64,000 nucleotides of DNA from JAVKMO01 sp031539345 (GCA_031539345.1 JAVKMO010000004.1:25634-89633); one strand, 5' to 3'; counted from the first letter of the stretch, positions 43,333 to 53,143 are shown. The notes: a model not told the origin generated them from the sequence alone. Program-made: numbers and translations.

Positions 43333-45237
43333 TTATTTTTCGATTTGTTCTGCAAAATCTTTTTCAACAACCAAGTTTTCCATGATAAATTCTTGACGCT
43401 CTTTTGTGTTTGAGCCTAGATAATATTCTAACAGTTGATGAATGTTTGTGTCGTTAGAAAGAAGCAAAGGTTGAAGGCGAATATCATCACCAATGAAATT
43501 TTTAAACTCATCAGGAGAAATTTCTCCCAAGCCTTTAAACCTTGTAATTTCTGGCTTTCCTGTTAATGTAGTAACGGCATTTTGTTTTTCCTTTTCAGAA
43601 TAACAGTAAATTGTTTTTTGCTTGTTGCGAACTCTAAATAAGGGGGTTTCTAAAATATAGACGTGTCTGTTTTTAATAATATCGGGAAAAAATTGGAGAA
43701 AAAAAGCAACCAATAACAAGCGAATGTGCATGCCGTCATTGTCGGCATCGGTTGCGACAATAATGTTGTTGTAACGCAAGCCCTCCAAGCCCTCTTCGAT
43801 GTTTAATGCGTGTTGCAACAAATTAAATTCTTCATTTTCATACACAATCTTTTTTGTGCTGCCAACACAGTTCAATGGTTTTCCTTTTAAACTAAACACA
43901 GCTTGTGTTTCTACATTTCTTGCTTTTGTTATGCTTCCACTTGCAGAATCACCTTCGGTAATAAAAATTGTACTTGCTTGTTGCTTCAATTGAAATTCAT
44001 TTTTTGTTTTTTGATTCGGGGCTTCATCGTTCAAATGCACTCTGCAATCACGTAATTTCTTATTGTGGAGGTTTGCTTTTTTTGCCCTTTCATTCGCCAA
44101 TTTTTTGATGCCAGAAAGTTCTTTTCGCTCACGCTCACTTTGTTCTATTCGTTTTCTTATTGCTTCAGTAACGATTGGTGTTTTATGTAAAAAATCATCT
44201 AATTCTTTTTCTAAAAAACTTAGAATAAAATTCTTCATACTCACATTCAAGCCTTCTACTTGTTGGCTACCTAACTTTGTTTTTGTTTGGCTTTCAAAAA
44301 CAGGTTCCATAATTCTTACAGAAATGGCAGCTACAATACTTTGTCGAATATCTGCTGATTCCCAATCTTTTTTGTAAAAATCTTTAATTACTTTAACAAC
44401 ACTTTCTCTAAAAGCCTGTTGATGTGTGCCGCCTTGTGTTGTGTATTGACCGTTTACAAACGAGTACAATTCTTCACCGTAATCATCATTGTGCGTAAAT
44501 ACAATTTCAATGTCTTTACTTTTTAAATGCACAAAAGGATAACGAATGTCATCATGGTGGACCTTGCTTGACAACAAATCTAATAAGCCGTTTTTGCTTA
44601 CAAATTCTTTGTCATTGTAATGGAAAACAAGCCCCGTGTTGAGGTAGCAATAATTCCAAATTTGTTTTTCAACGTATTCTGGGAGGTAATGAAAATTTTT
44701 AAAAACATTTTCATCAGCCATAAACGAAACTTCAACGCCGTTGCTTTGCGTTGTGTCTTTTTCTTTATGTTCTTTGAACAAAACGCCACATTTAAATTCT
44801 GCTGTTTTTTCTTTGCCCTCTCTTCTGCTTGTAATGATAAAATAACTGCTAAGGGCATTCACCGCTTTTACGCCAACGCCATTTAATCCTACAGATTTTT
44901 GAAATGTTTTAGAATCAAATTTTGCACTTGTGTTGATTTTGCTTACGGCATCAACGACTTTTCCCAATGGAATACCTCTGCCATAATCACGAACTGTAAC
45001 TTGTTTATCTTGAATTTGCACTTCAACTTTTTTTCCTACGCCCATTACAAATTCATCGATACAATTATCTAACACTTCTTTGATCAATACATAAATTCCA
45101 TCGTCAGGGCTGTTGCCGTCGCCTAATTTTCCAATGTACATGCCCGGTCGCAAGCGAATGTGTTCTTGCCAGTCGAGTGTTCTAATTGAATCTTCGCCAT
45201 AAGCGTGTTGTTGGATATTGCTTTGTTCTTTACTCAT
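43333..45237 (-). CDS. parE: DNA topoisomerase IV subunit B
   Basis: The ATPase subunit of topoisomerase IV, which decatenates chromosomes with ParC. It has the GHKL ATPase (PGMYIGKLGDG, EVLDNCIDEF, VRDYGRGIPLG, GLNGVGVKAVN), the transducer (QGGTHQQAFRE) and TOPRIM (TEGDSASG, then ATDADNDGMHIR). Length is 634 aa, right for ParE, and it lacks the GyrB-specific insert. GyrB is the main alternative; the short C-terminus and the operon without recF favour ParE. parC is not adjacent. ATG at 45237, 12 bp after uvrC. Confidence 0.92.
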   Translation of the reverse strand: MSKEQSNIQQHAYGEDSIRTLDWQEHIRLRPGMYIGKLGDGNSPDDGIYVLIKEVLDNCIDEFVMGVGKKVEVQIQDKQVTVRDYGRGIPLGKVVDAVSKINTSAKFDSKTFQKSVGLNGVGVKAVNALSSYFIITSRREGKEKTAEFKCGVLFKEHKEKDTTQSNGVEVSFMADENVFKNFHYLPEYVEKQIWNYCYLNTGLVFHYNDKEFVSKNGLLDLLSSKVHHDDIRYPFVHLKSKDIEIVFTHNDDYGEELYSFVNGQYTTQGGTHQQAFRESVVKVIKDFYKKDWESADIRQSIVAAISVRIMEPVFESQTKTKLGSQQVEGLNVSMKNFILSFLEKELDDFLHKTPIVTEAIRKRIEQSERERKELSGIKKLANERAKKANLHNKKLRDCRVHLNDEAPNQKTKNEFQLKQQASTIFITEGDSASGSITKARNVETQAVFSLKGKPLNCVGSTKKIVYENEEFNLLQHALNIEEGLEGLRYNNIIVATDADNDGMHIRLLLVAFFLQFFPDIIKNRHVYILETPLFRVRNKQKTIYCYSEKEKQNAVTTLTGKPEITRFKGLGEISPDEFKNFIGDDIRLQPLLLSNDTNIHQLLEYYLGSNTKERQEFIMENLVVEKDFAEQIEK

Positions 45238-45249
45238 AATTCTATTTTG

Positions 45250-47055
45250 TCATTGATTACTTGAAAAATAATTTTTTACTAAACGCGCTTTTATTGTACC
45301 AATAACGAAGGCCAAATCTACTTCACTTTGTTGTTTAATTTGTTGTACTGACCCAAAATGTTTTAATAATTTTTGTGCGGTAAATTCCCCTATACCGTCA
45401 ATATTATTTAATACTGTTTTGATTGTTCCTTTTTCTCTTAATTTTCTATGAAACTGAATTCCGAATCGATGCACCTCATCGCGTATTTGTGTAATGAGTT
45501 TTAAACTATCTGACGTATAATTCAGCAATAGAGATTCTTTGTCATGAGGAAAAAAAATCTCTTCTTTATTTTTTGCTAAGCCAATAACCGTAAATTGATT
45601 TTGCATACCAAGTATTTGCAAACTTTCTAACGCAGCGTTCAATTGCCCTTTGCCCCCGTCTATAATAATGAGGTTGGGTAGGGGAGAATTGGTTTCTTTT
45701 AATTTTTTGTAACGCCGATAAATGACTTCTCTCATTGTCGCAAAATCATCAATTCCCTGAACAGTTTTGACTTTGAAAATTCGATAATCATTTTTTGAAG
45801 GATGCCCATTTTTAAAACACACCATAGCAGAAACAGGATAAGAACCTTGGAAATTTGAATTGTCAAAACATTCAATATGAACAGGCAAATTTTGCAGGTA
45901 TAAATCTTTTTGCAATTGCTCTAAAACAAGTTGTTTGTCTTTTTCTATTGCATCATCAAAGTTCATTTTTAAGCGACGAACTTCAAATTTTAAATACTGA
46001 AGATTTTTTATCGCCAGGTCTAAAAAATTTTTCTTGTCGCCCCGTTGTGGCACAAGAATTGTAAACCCAAAACTTGTGTCAATTAACTCAAAAGGAAGAA
46101 TGACTTCACTCACTTCGCAAGGTTTGTCTAAATAAATTTGTACGATAGCAAATTGTAATAAGTCTTCTTTAGGTTCATCTAATTTTGTTTCTAACTGAAT
46201 GTTTTGTGTGGCAACGATTTTCCCCTCTCGCACTTTCATGTAATGCACAAGCCCTGTTGTATTTAAAATTTCAAGTGCAAAAACATCAATATTGATAGGG
46301 CTCGTAGCTTCTATAATAGACTTAGCACTAAATGCTTCAATCAGTTCAATTTTCTTTTTGTAGCTCTGTGCAAGCTCAAATTCTAAAGCCGCAGAAGCGT
46401 CATACATTTTGTGTGTAAATGATTGTATAATTTCTTTGAAATTATTTTTTAATAAAAATTTAATGTCCGTAATGGTGGTGTTGTAATCCTCTTCGGTTTG
46501 TAATCCTTCACAAGGACCTTTACATTTTTTTATATGATAGTCTAAACAGACTTTGTATTTTTTTTCTGCAATTTTTTTTTGGGCTAAATTCAAATGACAA
46601 CTACGCAGTTGAAACTGCTCGGCAACTAAATTGTAAATCAAACGCGTTGCCATTACATTTGTATATGGACCTAAATAAGTTGCTCCATCATTTCGTTTTT
46701 GACGTGAAAAAAAAACGCGCGGAAAGGGCTCTTTTTTAATGACGATATAAGGGAATGTTTTGTCATCTTTTAAGTTGATATTGTATTTGGGTTGATGCTG
46801 TTTGATAAAATTGTTTTCTAATAACAAGGCATCGTGTTCTGTATCAACAATTACAAATTCTATGCGTGCAATACTTTTAACAAGCAACGTTGTTTTGGCA
46901 TTTAACTGGTCTGTTTTAAAATAAGAACTGATTCTTTTTTTTAGGTTTTTTGCTTTGCCGATGTAAATAATAATGTCATTAATGTCAAAATATTTATAGA
47001 CACCAGGTGCGTCAGGAAGGCTTGAAACAATCTCTTCAAAAGCGGACGTCGTCAT
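45250..47055 (-). CDS. uvrC: excinuclease ABC subunit C
   Basis: UvrC makes both incisions in nucleotide excision repair. The GIY-YIG domain is at the N-terminus (GVYKYFD, then IYIGKAKNLKKR) and the UVR motif is in the 195-235 region. The RNase H-like domain contains ECFDNSNFQGSYPVSAMV and LIIDGGKGQLNAA. The helix-hairpin-helix pair is at the end (NNIDGIGEFTAQKLLKHFGS). The start is the ATG at 47055; a GTG one codon earlier is possible. It begins 4 bp after the O-methyltransferase stop, suggesting translational coupling. Confidence 0.96.
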   Translation of the reverse strand: MTTSAFEEIVSSLPDAPGVYKYFDINDIIIYIGKAKNLKKRISSYFKTDQLNAKTTLLVKSIARIEFVIVDTEHDALLLENNFIKQHQPKYNINLKDDKTFPYIVIKKEPFPRVFFSRQKRNDGATYLGPYTNVMATRLIYNLVAEQFQLRSCHLNLAQKKIAEKKYKVCLDYHIKKCKGPCEGLQTEEDYNTTITDIKFLLKNNFKEIIQSFTHKMYDASAALEFELAQSYKKKIELIEAFSAKSIIEATSPINIDVFALEILNTTGLVHYMKVREGKIVATQNIQLETKLDEPKEDLLQFAIVQIYLDKPCEVSEVILPFELIDTSFGFTILVPQRGDKKNFLDLAIKNLQYLKFEVRRLKMNFDDAIEKDKQLVLEQLQKDLYLQNLPVHIECFDNSNFQGSYPVSAMVCFKNGHPSKNDYRIFKVKTVQGIDDFATMREVIYRRYKKLKETNSPLPNLIIIDGGKGQLNAALESLQILGMQNQFTVIGLAKNKEEIFFPHDKESLLLNYTSDSLKLITQIRDEVHRFGIQFHRKLREKGTIKTVLNNIDGIGEFTAQKLLKHFGSVQQIKQQSEVDLAFVIGTIKARLVKNYFSSNQ

Positions 47056-47059
47056 CACA

Positions 47060-47698
47060 TTATTTTTTAATTACCCATTGAATGCCATCTCGAATAGGCA
47101 ATAACATATTATGAACTCTTTCGTCTTTTTGCAAGATGAGATTCATTTCTTGCAAAGCGATCGCATTTTTATTATTTGGTTTTTCGGTTAATACCTGCCC
47201 ATGAAATAGCATATTGTCAAAAATAATACTTCCGTTTTTTTTCACAAAAGGAAAAATAAGTTCATAGTAATTTTTGTAATTGACCTTATCCGCATCAATA
47301 AAAACCATATCCCACGTGCTGTTTAATTGAGGCAAAATGGTTAAGGCATTTCCTATGTGTAACTTGATTTTTTGATGAACATCAAAAAAAAGGAAATTCT
47401 CTGCCGCTCTTTGTGCATCTTCAGGTCGCAATTCGATTGTTTGTATGTATCCATTTTCTGGCAAATGCTTTGCCATGCAAATAGTGCTAAAGCCAATCAT
47501 TGTGCCAATCTCCAAAATGTGTTTTGCTTGATACGTGCGTACAAGTTGAGCTAAAAAATTCCCCACCTCATTGCCACATATCATGTGTTTATGTTGATGC
47601 GCAAAGCGTTCTTCTTCATCATATAAAAAAGGCAAATCTGAATGGGTTGCGATATACTTTTGTATCGACAAGTTTTCTTGTAAGAAATTATTCTGCAA
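47060..47698 (-). CDS. O-methyltransferase (COG4122 type)
   Basis: A 212-aa class I SAM-dependent methyltransferase. Motif I is ILEIGTMIGFSTICMA, motif II is IQTIELRPEDAQRA, the metal-binding Asp region is WDMVFIDADKVNYKNYYE, and IIFDNMLFHGQV follows. Relatives methylate catechol-like substrates or act on modified tRNA (TrmR), so the substrate is open. The start is TTG at 47698, overlapping the last 11 bp of the 78-aa gene. No in-frame ATG exists upstream, and family alignments need the N-terminal helices, so a later start is unlikely. Confidence 0.9.
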   Translation of the reverse strand: MQNNFLQENLSIQKYIATHSDLPFLYDEEERFAHQHKHMICGNEVGNFLAQLVRTYQAKHILEIGTMIGFSTICMAKHLPENGYIQTIELRPEDAQRAAENFLFFDVHQKIKLHIGNALTILPQLNSTWDMVFIDADKVNYKNYYELIFPFVKKNGSIIFDNMLFHGQVLTEKPNNKNAIALQEMNLILQKDERVHNMLLPIRDGIQWVIKK

Positions 47699-47924
47699 TG
47701 AGAATTGTATTTTTATTGATTTTAATTTCTTTGGAATCCATGAGTAAATTTTTAGGGTTATTTTTTTGTGTATTCATTGATTCAGTAGAATTTGAATATT
47801 GCGATAGTTGCTTTTGGATTAAAGTGTTCTTTTTCAATTGACTTTTTTTGATTGGAATTGCCATCAGCTGCAATTTCATAAGACTTAATAAAAAAAATAA
47901 AACAAGAGCAATCAAATGATTCAT
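47688..47924 (-). CDS. 78-aa secreted/membrane small protein (hypothetical)
   Basis: I do not recognise this protein. It has a signal-peptide-like N-terminus (MNHLIALVLFFLLSLMKLQL) followed by a Lys/Asn/Ser/Gln-rich low-complexity stretch. ATG at 47924. It lies 17 bp after the stop of the 419-aa frame, and its end overlaps the methyltransferase start by 11 bp, which supports a real gene in the operon. Composition is close to what AT-rich noncoding sequence might give, so confidence is limited. Confidence 0.45.
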   Translation of the reverse strand: MNHLIALVLFFLLSLMKLQLMAIPIKKSQLKKNTLIQKQLSQYSNSTESMNTQKNNPKNLLMDSKEIKINKNTILIAE

Positions 47925-47941
47925 AAATGCGGTTAAAAAGG

Positions 47942-49159
47942 TTATTCAGCTAATTTCATTGAATTGTAGTATAACGATATGCGGGTTTTTTCATTGTATG
48001 CATTATTGATATTTAAATCATAAACGGAGCGCGTTTTTCGTTCGCCAAAATGAATATTAAATTTAATTACAGAATTCATTGTTCCTAAATTGGAGAAAAA
48101 AAGTGATGGAGGAAGATTTTTATTGATATCAATGCGGTAATGCACTTTTTTATTTCCATCTAAAATTAACAAAGGATCCACTAAATTGTTGTCAACAAAT
48201 AGAGAGAGTGTGTCTTTTTGATTTGGCATCCCTTGTATGCTAAAAAAAACCACAGAGTCTGCTAAATCTAAAATGTATTTATTATTGATGACTTTTTTAT
48301 AGAAACAAAAATCATTCAGTAAACGAACACTTTTGTTTATTTTTATCAATTCTTTAAACAAGTCAATACGGTCTTCATCTAAATCAATTGCTATTGCATC
48401 CTGTTGATCATCAGTTCGTGCCGTTGTGTGTGGTTGTCTTTTTTGTAAATTGGGTTGAACACTTAATTTTTCTGATTTAAATGTTTGAATAATTTCAACA
48501 GATTGCTGTTCTTCGGTGTCTTGTTTTTGTTTTTTGTTTTTTGTAACACTACTAGAAACTTTTGTTTCTTTCTTTTTCGCTACTTTTTCTTGTTCTTTTA
48601 AAAGGGTATTGATTTTGTTTTCTATTGTTTCATATTCTGATTCATGTGTGGTTTGAAATAATGAATATTTATATTTTTCTGTTGTTAAATAGTCTGTATT
48701 CACTCGTGAGAAAAAGAGTCTGATAGGTTCTTTACTTTCAAGGCTGTATTCGTTTTTGTTTGATATTTCTGCGGTGCCTTCTAAGACGTCTTGTTTGGTA
48801 AACTTGAAATGATAGTTTAATAACACATGAACATAATCAGGATGTTGCTTTTGTACTTCTACATTTTCAGTTTCTATAAAAATCTCGTTTGCAGTTTGTT
48901 TGCCTTTGATATTGTAAATGCAAAAAACATTTAATAATGAACTGTAATCAAAAAATGAACCCGTTACCTCTTCGCCAATTTGTTGTAATCGCATTTCTGC
49001 TTTAAATCTTTTGTATTCTAATGTTTTAGGGTTTAATAGCAATATAAATCCTTTCCAATAACCAGTTACAGAAGAATTTTTCAGATGCTCTTGTCCTTGT
49101 ATTGTTTGCAATAGCAGAAAAAAAAGTACACAGTAAAAAGTAGTTCGTATTAAATTCAC
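47942..49159 (-). CDS. secreted protein of unknown function
   Basis: The start is probably GTG at 49159, giving an ideal signal peptide (MNLIRTTFYCVLFFLLLQTIQGQ spans about 23 residues). An earlier TTG at 49201 would place 14 residues ahead of it. The protein is about 405 aa. Residues 25-150 form a beta-rich domain starting SVTGYWKGFILLLNP, similar in style to lipocalin-like or 'extracellular' domains. A Lys/Gln/Ser-rich linker (about 185-240) and a second beta-rich domain follow. I cannot name the family. It leads the operon with the 78-aa protein, the methyltransferase, uvrC and parE. Confidence 0.72.
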   Translation of the reverse strand: MNLIRTTFYCVLFFLLLQTIQGQEHLKNSSVTGYWKGFILLLNPKTLEYKRFKAEMRLQQIGEEVTGSFFDYSSLLNVFCIYNIKGKQTANEIFIETENVEVQKQHPDYVHVLLNYHFKFTKQDVLEGTAEISNKNEYSLESKEPIRLFFSRVNTDYLTTEKYKYSLFQTTHESEYETIENKINTLLKEQEKVAKKKETKVSSSVTKNKKQKQDTEEQQSVEIIQTFKSEKLSVQPNLQKRQPHTTARTDDQQDAIAIDLDEDRIDLFKELIKINKSVRLLNDFCFYKKVINNKYILDLADSVVFFSIQGMPNQKDTLSLFVDNNLVDPLLILDGNKKVHYRIDINKNLPPSLFFSNLGTMNSVIKFNIHFGERKTRSVYDLNINNAYNEKTRISLYYNSMKLAE

Positions 49160-49280
49160 AAAAAGACAAAATGAAGTTGAATAAATAAATTTTTGATGCA
49201 ACGGTTCAAAATCGAAACGAACTTAAAAAATAAAATGAGACACATTGATTTGCTTTCTGTTCACGCCAATTGATTTTTAA

Positions 49281-49288
49281 TATGTTTG
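49281..49288 (+). promoter_or_regulatory. candidate -7 promoter box for lemA
   Basis: TATGTTTG fits TAnnTTTG exactly and is 33 bp before the lemA ATG. A TTTG lies upstream at 49249-49252, but the spacing of 28 nt is longer than usual. Confidence 0.35.
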
Positions 49289-49321
49289 CATTTCTTTTTT
49301 GATAAAAAATAAATAACAATT

Positions 49322-49912
49322 ATGAAAAACAACAAATTTGGTCTATGGATTTTTTTAGGCATTCTTTTTATTTTGATTATTTTTTTGTGGAGCGGTTACA
49401 ATAGTCTGGTTCGATTAGATGAAAGTGTAAAAGCCAAATGGGCGAATGTCGAAAGCGATTATCAAAGACGCAGTGATTTAATTCCAAACTTAGTAAATAC
49501 CGTAAAAGGAAGTGCTAACTTTGAACAAAAAACATTAACCGACGTGATTGCCGCAAGAGCAAGTGCAACACAATTAAAAGTGAGTGCCGATGATTTGTCC
49601 CCAGCAAAAATTGAAGCCTATCAAAAAGCACAAGGTCAACTTTCTAGTGCCTTAGGCAAACTGTTAATGATTACAGAAAATTATCCACAATTAAGAGCCA
49701 CAGAAGGTTTTAGAGATTTGCAAGTTCAAATTGAAGGAACTGAAAATAGAATTAAAGTGTCGCGTAATGACTTTAATGATATTGTAAAAGACTATAATAG
49801 AAAAGCGCGTTCTTTCCCTACAGTCATCATTGCAAAGTTGATGTCTTTTGATGTAAAAGGTTATTTCCAAGCAGCAGAAGGAGCCGAAAAAGCCCCTGAA
49901 GTAAAATTCTAA
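49322..49912 (+). CDS. lemA: LemA family protein
   Basis: A 196-aa LemA protein: one N-terminal membrane span (about residues 7-24, LWIFLGILFILIIFLWSGY) and a helical periplasmic part. That part has the family motifs YNSLVRLDESVKAKWANVE, YQRRSDLIPNLVNTVKG and ENYPQLRATEGFRDLQ. The biochemical function is unknown. It leads a three-gene plus-strand operon with two TPM-domain genes (22 and 6 bp gaps), a recurrent arrangement in bacteria. Confidence 0.95.
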   Translation: MKNNKFGLWIFLGILFILIIFLWSGYNSLVRLDESVKAKWANVESDYQRRSDLIPNLVNTVKGSANFEQKTLTDVIAARASATQLKVSADDLSPAKIEAYQKAQGQLSSALGKLLMITENYPQLRATEGFRDLQVQIEGTENRIKVSRNDFNDIVKDYNRKARSFPTVIIAKLMSFDVKGYFQAAEGAEKAPEVKF

Positions 49913-49933
49913 TTCTTTTATTCTTTCCCCTTT

Positions 49934-50386
49934 ATGAATTTTTTGTGGTGGCGTAAGCAAACATTTTTGAATCCCCAACAAACGAAAGCCCTCACAAACG
50001 CTATCGCTCTCGCTGAAAAAAATACGTCTGGTGAAATAAGAGTTTTTATAGAACGCAAATGCAAAAATCGTATGCCTGTAGAAAGGGCAAAAGAAATTTT
50101 TGCTCAATATAAAATGCAGCATACCCAACAACGCAATGCTGTTGTATTGTATTTGTCTTATCAAGATAAAAGTGTTGCTGTTTACGGCGATGTGGGCATA
50201 CACGAAAAAGTAACGAACACCTATTGGGATAATATTATTGCCAATTTGATTAACGATTTATCCAATCAGCATTATGAACAAGGAATTGTCTCTGCTATTT
50301 TGAACATTGGCGAACAACTAAAAACGTTTTTTCCTTATCACGAACAAGACGAAAACGAACTTTCTAACGACATCATTTTTCAATAA
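49934..50386 (+). CDS. TPM-domain protein, cytosolic form
   Basis: A 150-aa TPM (TLP18.3/Psb32/MOLO-1) domain protein without signal peptide. It has FLNPQQTKALTNAIALAEKNTSGEIRVFIE, VVLYLSYQDKSVAVYGDVGIHEKV and YEQGIVSAILNIGEQL. It lies between lemA and a second, exported TPM gene. These proteins may have a phosphatase-like or structural role in envelope stress; the evidence is limited. Confidence 0.9.
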   Translation: MNFLWWRKQTFLNPQQTKALTNAIALAEKNTSGEIRVFIERKCKNRMPVERAKEIFAQYKMQHTQQRNAVVLYLSYQDKSVAVYGDVGIHEKVTNTYWDNIIANLINDLSNQHYEQGIVSAILNIGEQLKTFFPYHEQDENELSNDIIFQ

Positions 50387-50392
50387 ATCAAT

Positions 50393-51184
50393 ATGCGATT
50401 CCATTTTGTTAGATCAGTTTTGTTGCATTGTATTTATTGGTTATTTACTTTTAATATTCTTATTGCACAAGATTTTCCGCCTGTGCCTAACCCGCCACGC
50501 CTTGTCAATGATTTTGCAAATTTTTTAGAGGCAGATAAAAACCAAATTCTTAATCAACAGTTAGAAAGTATCTATCAAGCTACAAAAAACCAAATTACTA
50601 TTGTAAGCATTGATCATATCGGCGATTATGATATTGCAGATTATGCAAATCAATTGGGGAGAAAATGGGGTATTGGAAATAAAGAAACCAATTCGGGTTT
50701 ACTCATTTTAATTGTAAGGCAGAATAGGAAAATTTGGTTTGCAACGGGTTATGGCTTAGAAGGGGTTTTACCTGATATTACTTGCCAAAGAATTATTAAA
50801 GAAAATATCAAACCGTTTTTTAAAGAGGGTAAATTTTATGAAGGATTGCAAAGTAGCGTCTTTCATATTGTAGAAATTTTTGCTAAAAATGATGACGGAA
50901 AAAACGCCGATAGAACAAAATTTTATACTGATTTCCTGAATGGAAATACACAGTATAAAAACCTTTCCAATGGAACAAAAGAACTTAGCACAGGGAAAGT
51001 GATTTTGTTGATTATTGGGTTGATTATTGTTCTTGCCTTATCGTCTCGCAGAAGAGGAGGCTTTGGCGGAGGAATGTTTCTTGGTGGCGGTTTTGGAGGT
51101 AGTTTGGGTGGTGGTAGTGATTTTGGAAATAGCAGTTTTGGTGGCGGCAGTTTTGGCGGTGGCGGGTCTGGCGGAAGTTGGTAA
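50393..51184 (+). CDS. TPM-domain membrane protein (YgcG-like)
   Basis: A 263-aa exported TPM protein. It has a signal peptide (cleavage near IAQDFP), the TPM domain FLEADKNQILNQQLESIYQ, IVSIDHIGDYDIADYANQLG and GLLILIVRQNRKIWFATGYGLEG. A transmembrane segment (VILLIIGLIIVLAL) and a Gly/Ser/Phe-rich C-terminal tail, probably disordered and cytoplasmic, follow. This is the YgcG architecture. Third gene of the lemA operon. It is convergent with dxs, and only 30 bp separate them. Confidence 0.92.
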   Translation: MRFHFVRSVLLHCIYWLFTFNILIAQDFPPVPNPPRLVNDFANFLEADKNQILNQQLESIYQATKNQITIVSIDHIGDYDIADYANQLGRKWGIGNKETNSGLLILIVRQNRKIWFATGYGLEGVLPDITCQRIIKENIKPFFKEGKFYEGLQSSVFHIVEIFAKNDDGKNADRTKFYTDFLNGNTQYKNLSNGTKELSTGKVILLIIGLIIVLALSSRRRGGFGGGMFLGGGFGGSLGGGSDFGNSSFGGGSFGGGGSGGSW

Positions 51185-51213
51185 TTTATTTTAGACTATT
51201 CACTACCCAAGTA

Positions 51214-53133
51214 TTATCGCAACACGCTTATTTTTTGCGTCATTTTGATGACTTCTGAAATGATTGCAGCTTCATCATAATAACACTCTGCATATAATTC
51301 TTTTAATGTGCCGTGTTCTATAATTTGATCTGGAATACCAAGCATTTTTATCTGTGCAGTATAATCATGTTGTGCCATGAATTCTAATATTGCACTGCCA
51401 AATCCGCCTACAATACAGCCGTCTTCAATGGTGATAATGTATTTGAATTGTTGAAAAACACTGTGTAATAAATTGGCATCTAAAGGTTTTACAAAACGTA
51501 AATCGTAATGAGCGGGTACAATATTTTTGTTGTGTAGTTTTTCGCATGCTTGCACAACAAAATTGCCGCAATGTCCAATCGATAAAATGGCAATGTCTTT
51601 GCCTTCTTGAATTGTTCTTCCTTTGCCGATGGTGATTTGTTGAAATGGTGTTTTCCAATCAATTAAAACGCCTTCACCGCGAGGGTAGCGAATAGAAAAA
51701 GGATTGACCGTACTTTCTAATTGTGCCGTAAACATCAAATTGCGTAATTCAGCTTCGTTCATTGGTGCACTTACAATCATGTTAGGAATGCAACGCATAT
51801 AAGCAAGGTCGTATGCTCCGTGGTGTGTTGGGCCGTCTTCACCAACAAGTCCCCCTCTGTCTAAACAAAAAATAACAGGCAAATTTTGTATTGCAACATC
51901 GTGTATAACTTGGTCATACGCACGTTGCATAAAAGTTGAATAAATATTGCAAAACACTTTTAAACCTTGTGTTGCCATGCCTGCAGAAAGTGTAACTGCA
52001 TGTTGTTCGCAAATGTCTACATCAATCGCTCTTTCGGGCATTTGTTCCATCATCCATTTCAGTGATGACCCTGAAGGCATTGCTGGTGTAATGCCCATGA
52101 TTTTTTGATTTTTTTCTGCTAATTCAATAATCGTTTTTCCAAATACGTCTTGATATTTTGGTGGCTTTGGTGCTTGTGAACCTTGAACAATTTCACCAGT
52201 CAATTTGTTGAATAAACCAGGTGCGTGCCATTTCGTTTGATTTTTTTCTGCTAAGTCGTATCCTTTGCCTTTTGTTGTAATAATGTGCAATAATTTAACG
52301 CCTTGAATTTGTTGAATATGCTCTAAAGTTTCTACCAAGTTCGTGATGTTATGTCCATCAATTGGTCCGAAATAACGAATGCCGAGCGATTGGAAAAGGT
52401 TGCTGTTTTTGTTGACGAAACCTTTAATGCCACTGTCTAATTTTGAGGCAATATCTAAGAGTAAATTTTTTCCTATGGGTATTTTATTCAGTGTATCCCA
52501 GATGTCTGCTTTGACCGTATTGTAGAGTTGAGAGGTTGTAATTGAGGTTAAATATTCTTTTACTGCACCAACGTTTGGGTCGATGCTCATGCCGTTGTCA
52601 TTTAAAATAATGAGTAAATTTTCTTTAGAAACACCAGCGTGATTCATGGCTTCAAATGCCATACCTGCTGTCATCGAACCATCTCCGATAATGGCTACTG
52701 CGTGTTTCTTTTGTTCATTTATGCGAGCAGCCATTGCCATGCCAAGTGCCGCAGAAATTGACGTTGAGGAGTGTCCTACGCCAAAGGCATCATATTCACT
52801 TTCTTTTCTTTTAGGAAATCCACTTATCCCTTTGTATTTTCTGTTTGAATGAAAATTATTTTTTCGCCCTGTTAAAATTTTGTGTCCATAAGCCTGATGA
52901 CCCACATCCCACACGAGTAAATCATTTGGCGTATTGTAAACATAATGTAAAGCAACACTCAATTCTACTACGCCCAAGCTGGCACCAAAGTGTCCTCCAT
53001 GAATGCTTACGCTGTCAATAATAAATTGACGGAGCTCTTCACATACTTGGGGTAAATCTTTTTTTTCGATTTTTTTTAAATCATCTGGTGTTGTGATTTC
53101 ATTTAAAAAAACGAAAGGAGTTTGGTCAAACAT
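51214..53133 (-). CDS. dxs: 1-deoxy-D-xylulose-5-phosphate synthase
   Basis: DXS joins pyruvate and glyceraldehyde 3-phosphate in the first step of the MEP isoprenoid pathway. The thiamine-diphosphate motif is AIIGDGSMTAGMAFEAMNHAG...NLLIILNDN. HGGHFGASLG, FGVGHSSTSISA and the pyrimidine-binding CEQHAVTLSAGMA are present, along with a C-terminal transketolase domain. 639 aa is typical. It is the last gene of the ggt-parA-parB-lspA-dxs run, 10 bp after lspA. Confidence 0.96.
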   Translation of the reverse strand: MFDQTPFVFLNEITTPDDLKKIEKKDLPQVCEELRQFIIDSVSIHGGHFGASLGVVELSVALHYVYNTPNDLLVWDVGHQAYGHKILTGRKNNFHSNRKYKGISGFPKRKESEYDAFGVGHSSTSISAALGMAMAARINEQKKHAVAIIGDGSMTAGMAFEAMNHAGVSKENLLIILNDNGMSIDPNVGAVKEYLTSITTSQLYNTVKADIWDTLNKIPIGKNLLLDIASKLDSGIKGFVNKNSNLFQSLGIRYFGPIDGHNITNLVETLEHIQQIQGVKLLHIITTKGKGYDLAEKNQTKWHAPGLFNKLTGEIVQGSQAPKPPKYQDVFGKTIIELAEKNQKIMGITPAMPSGSSLKWMMEQMPERAIDVDICEQHAVTLSAGMATQGLKVFCNIYSTFMQRAYDQVIHDVAIQNLPVIFCLDRGGLVGEDGPTHHGAYDLAYMRCIPNMIVSAPMNEAELRNLMFTAQLESTVNPFSIRYPRGEGVLIDWKTPFQQITIGKGRTIQEGKDIAILSIGHCGNFVVQACEKLHNKNIVPAHYDLRFVKPLDANLLHSVFQQFKYIITIEDGCIVGGFGSAILEFMAQHDYTAQIKMLGIPDQIIEHGTLKELYAECYYDEAAIISEVIKMTQKISVLR

Positions 53134-53143
53134 GCAATGTGCT

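Noticed and set aside
47060..47698. Later ATG start for the O-methyltransferase
   Set aside because: The next in-frame Met would delete the N-terminal helices that the family needs; the TTG start fits the operon overlap.
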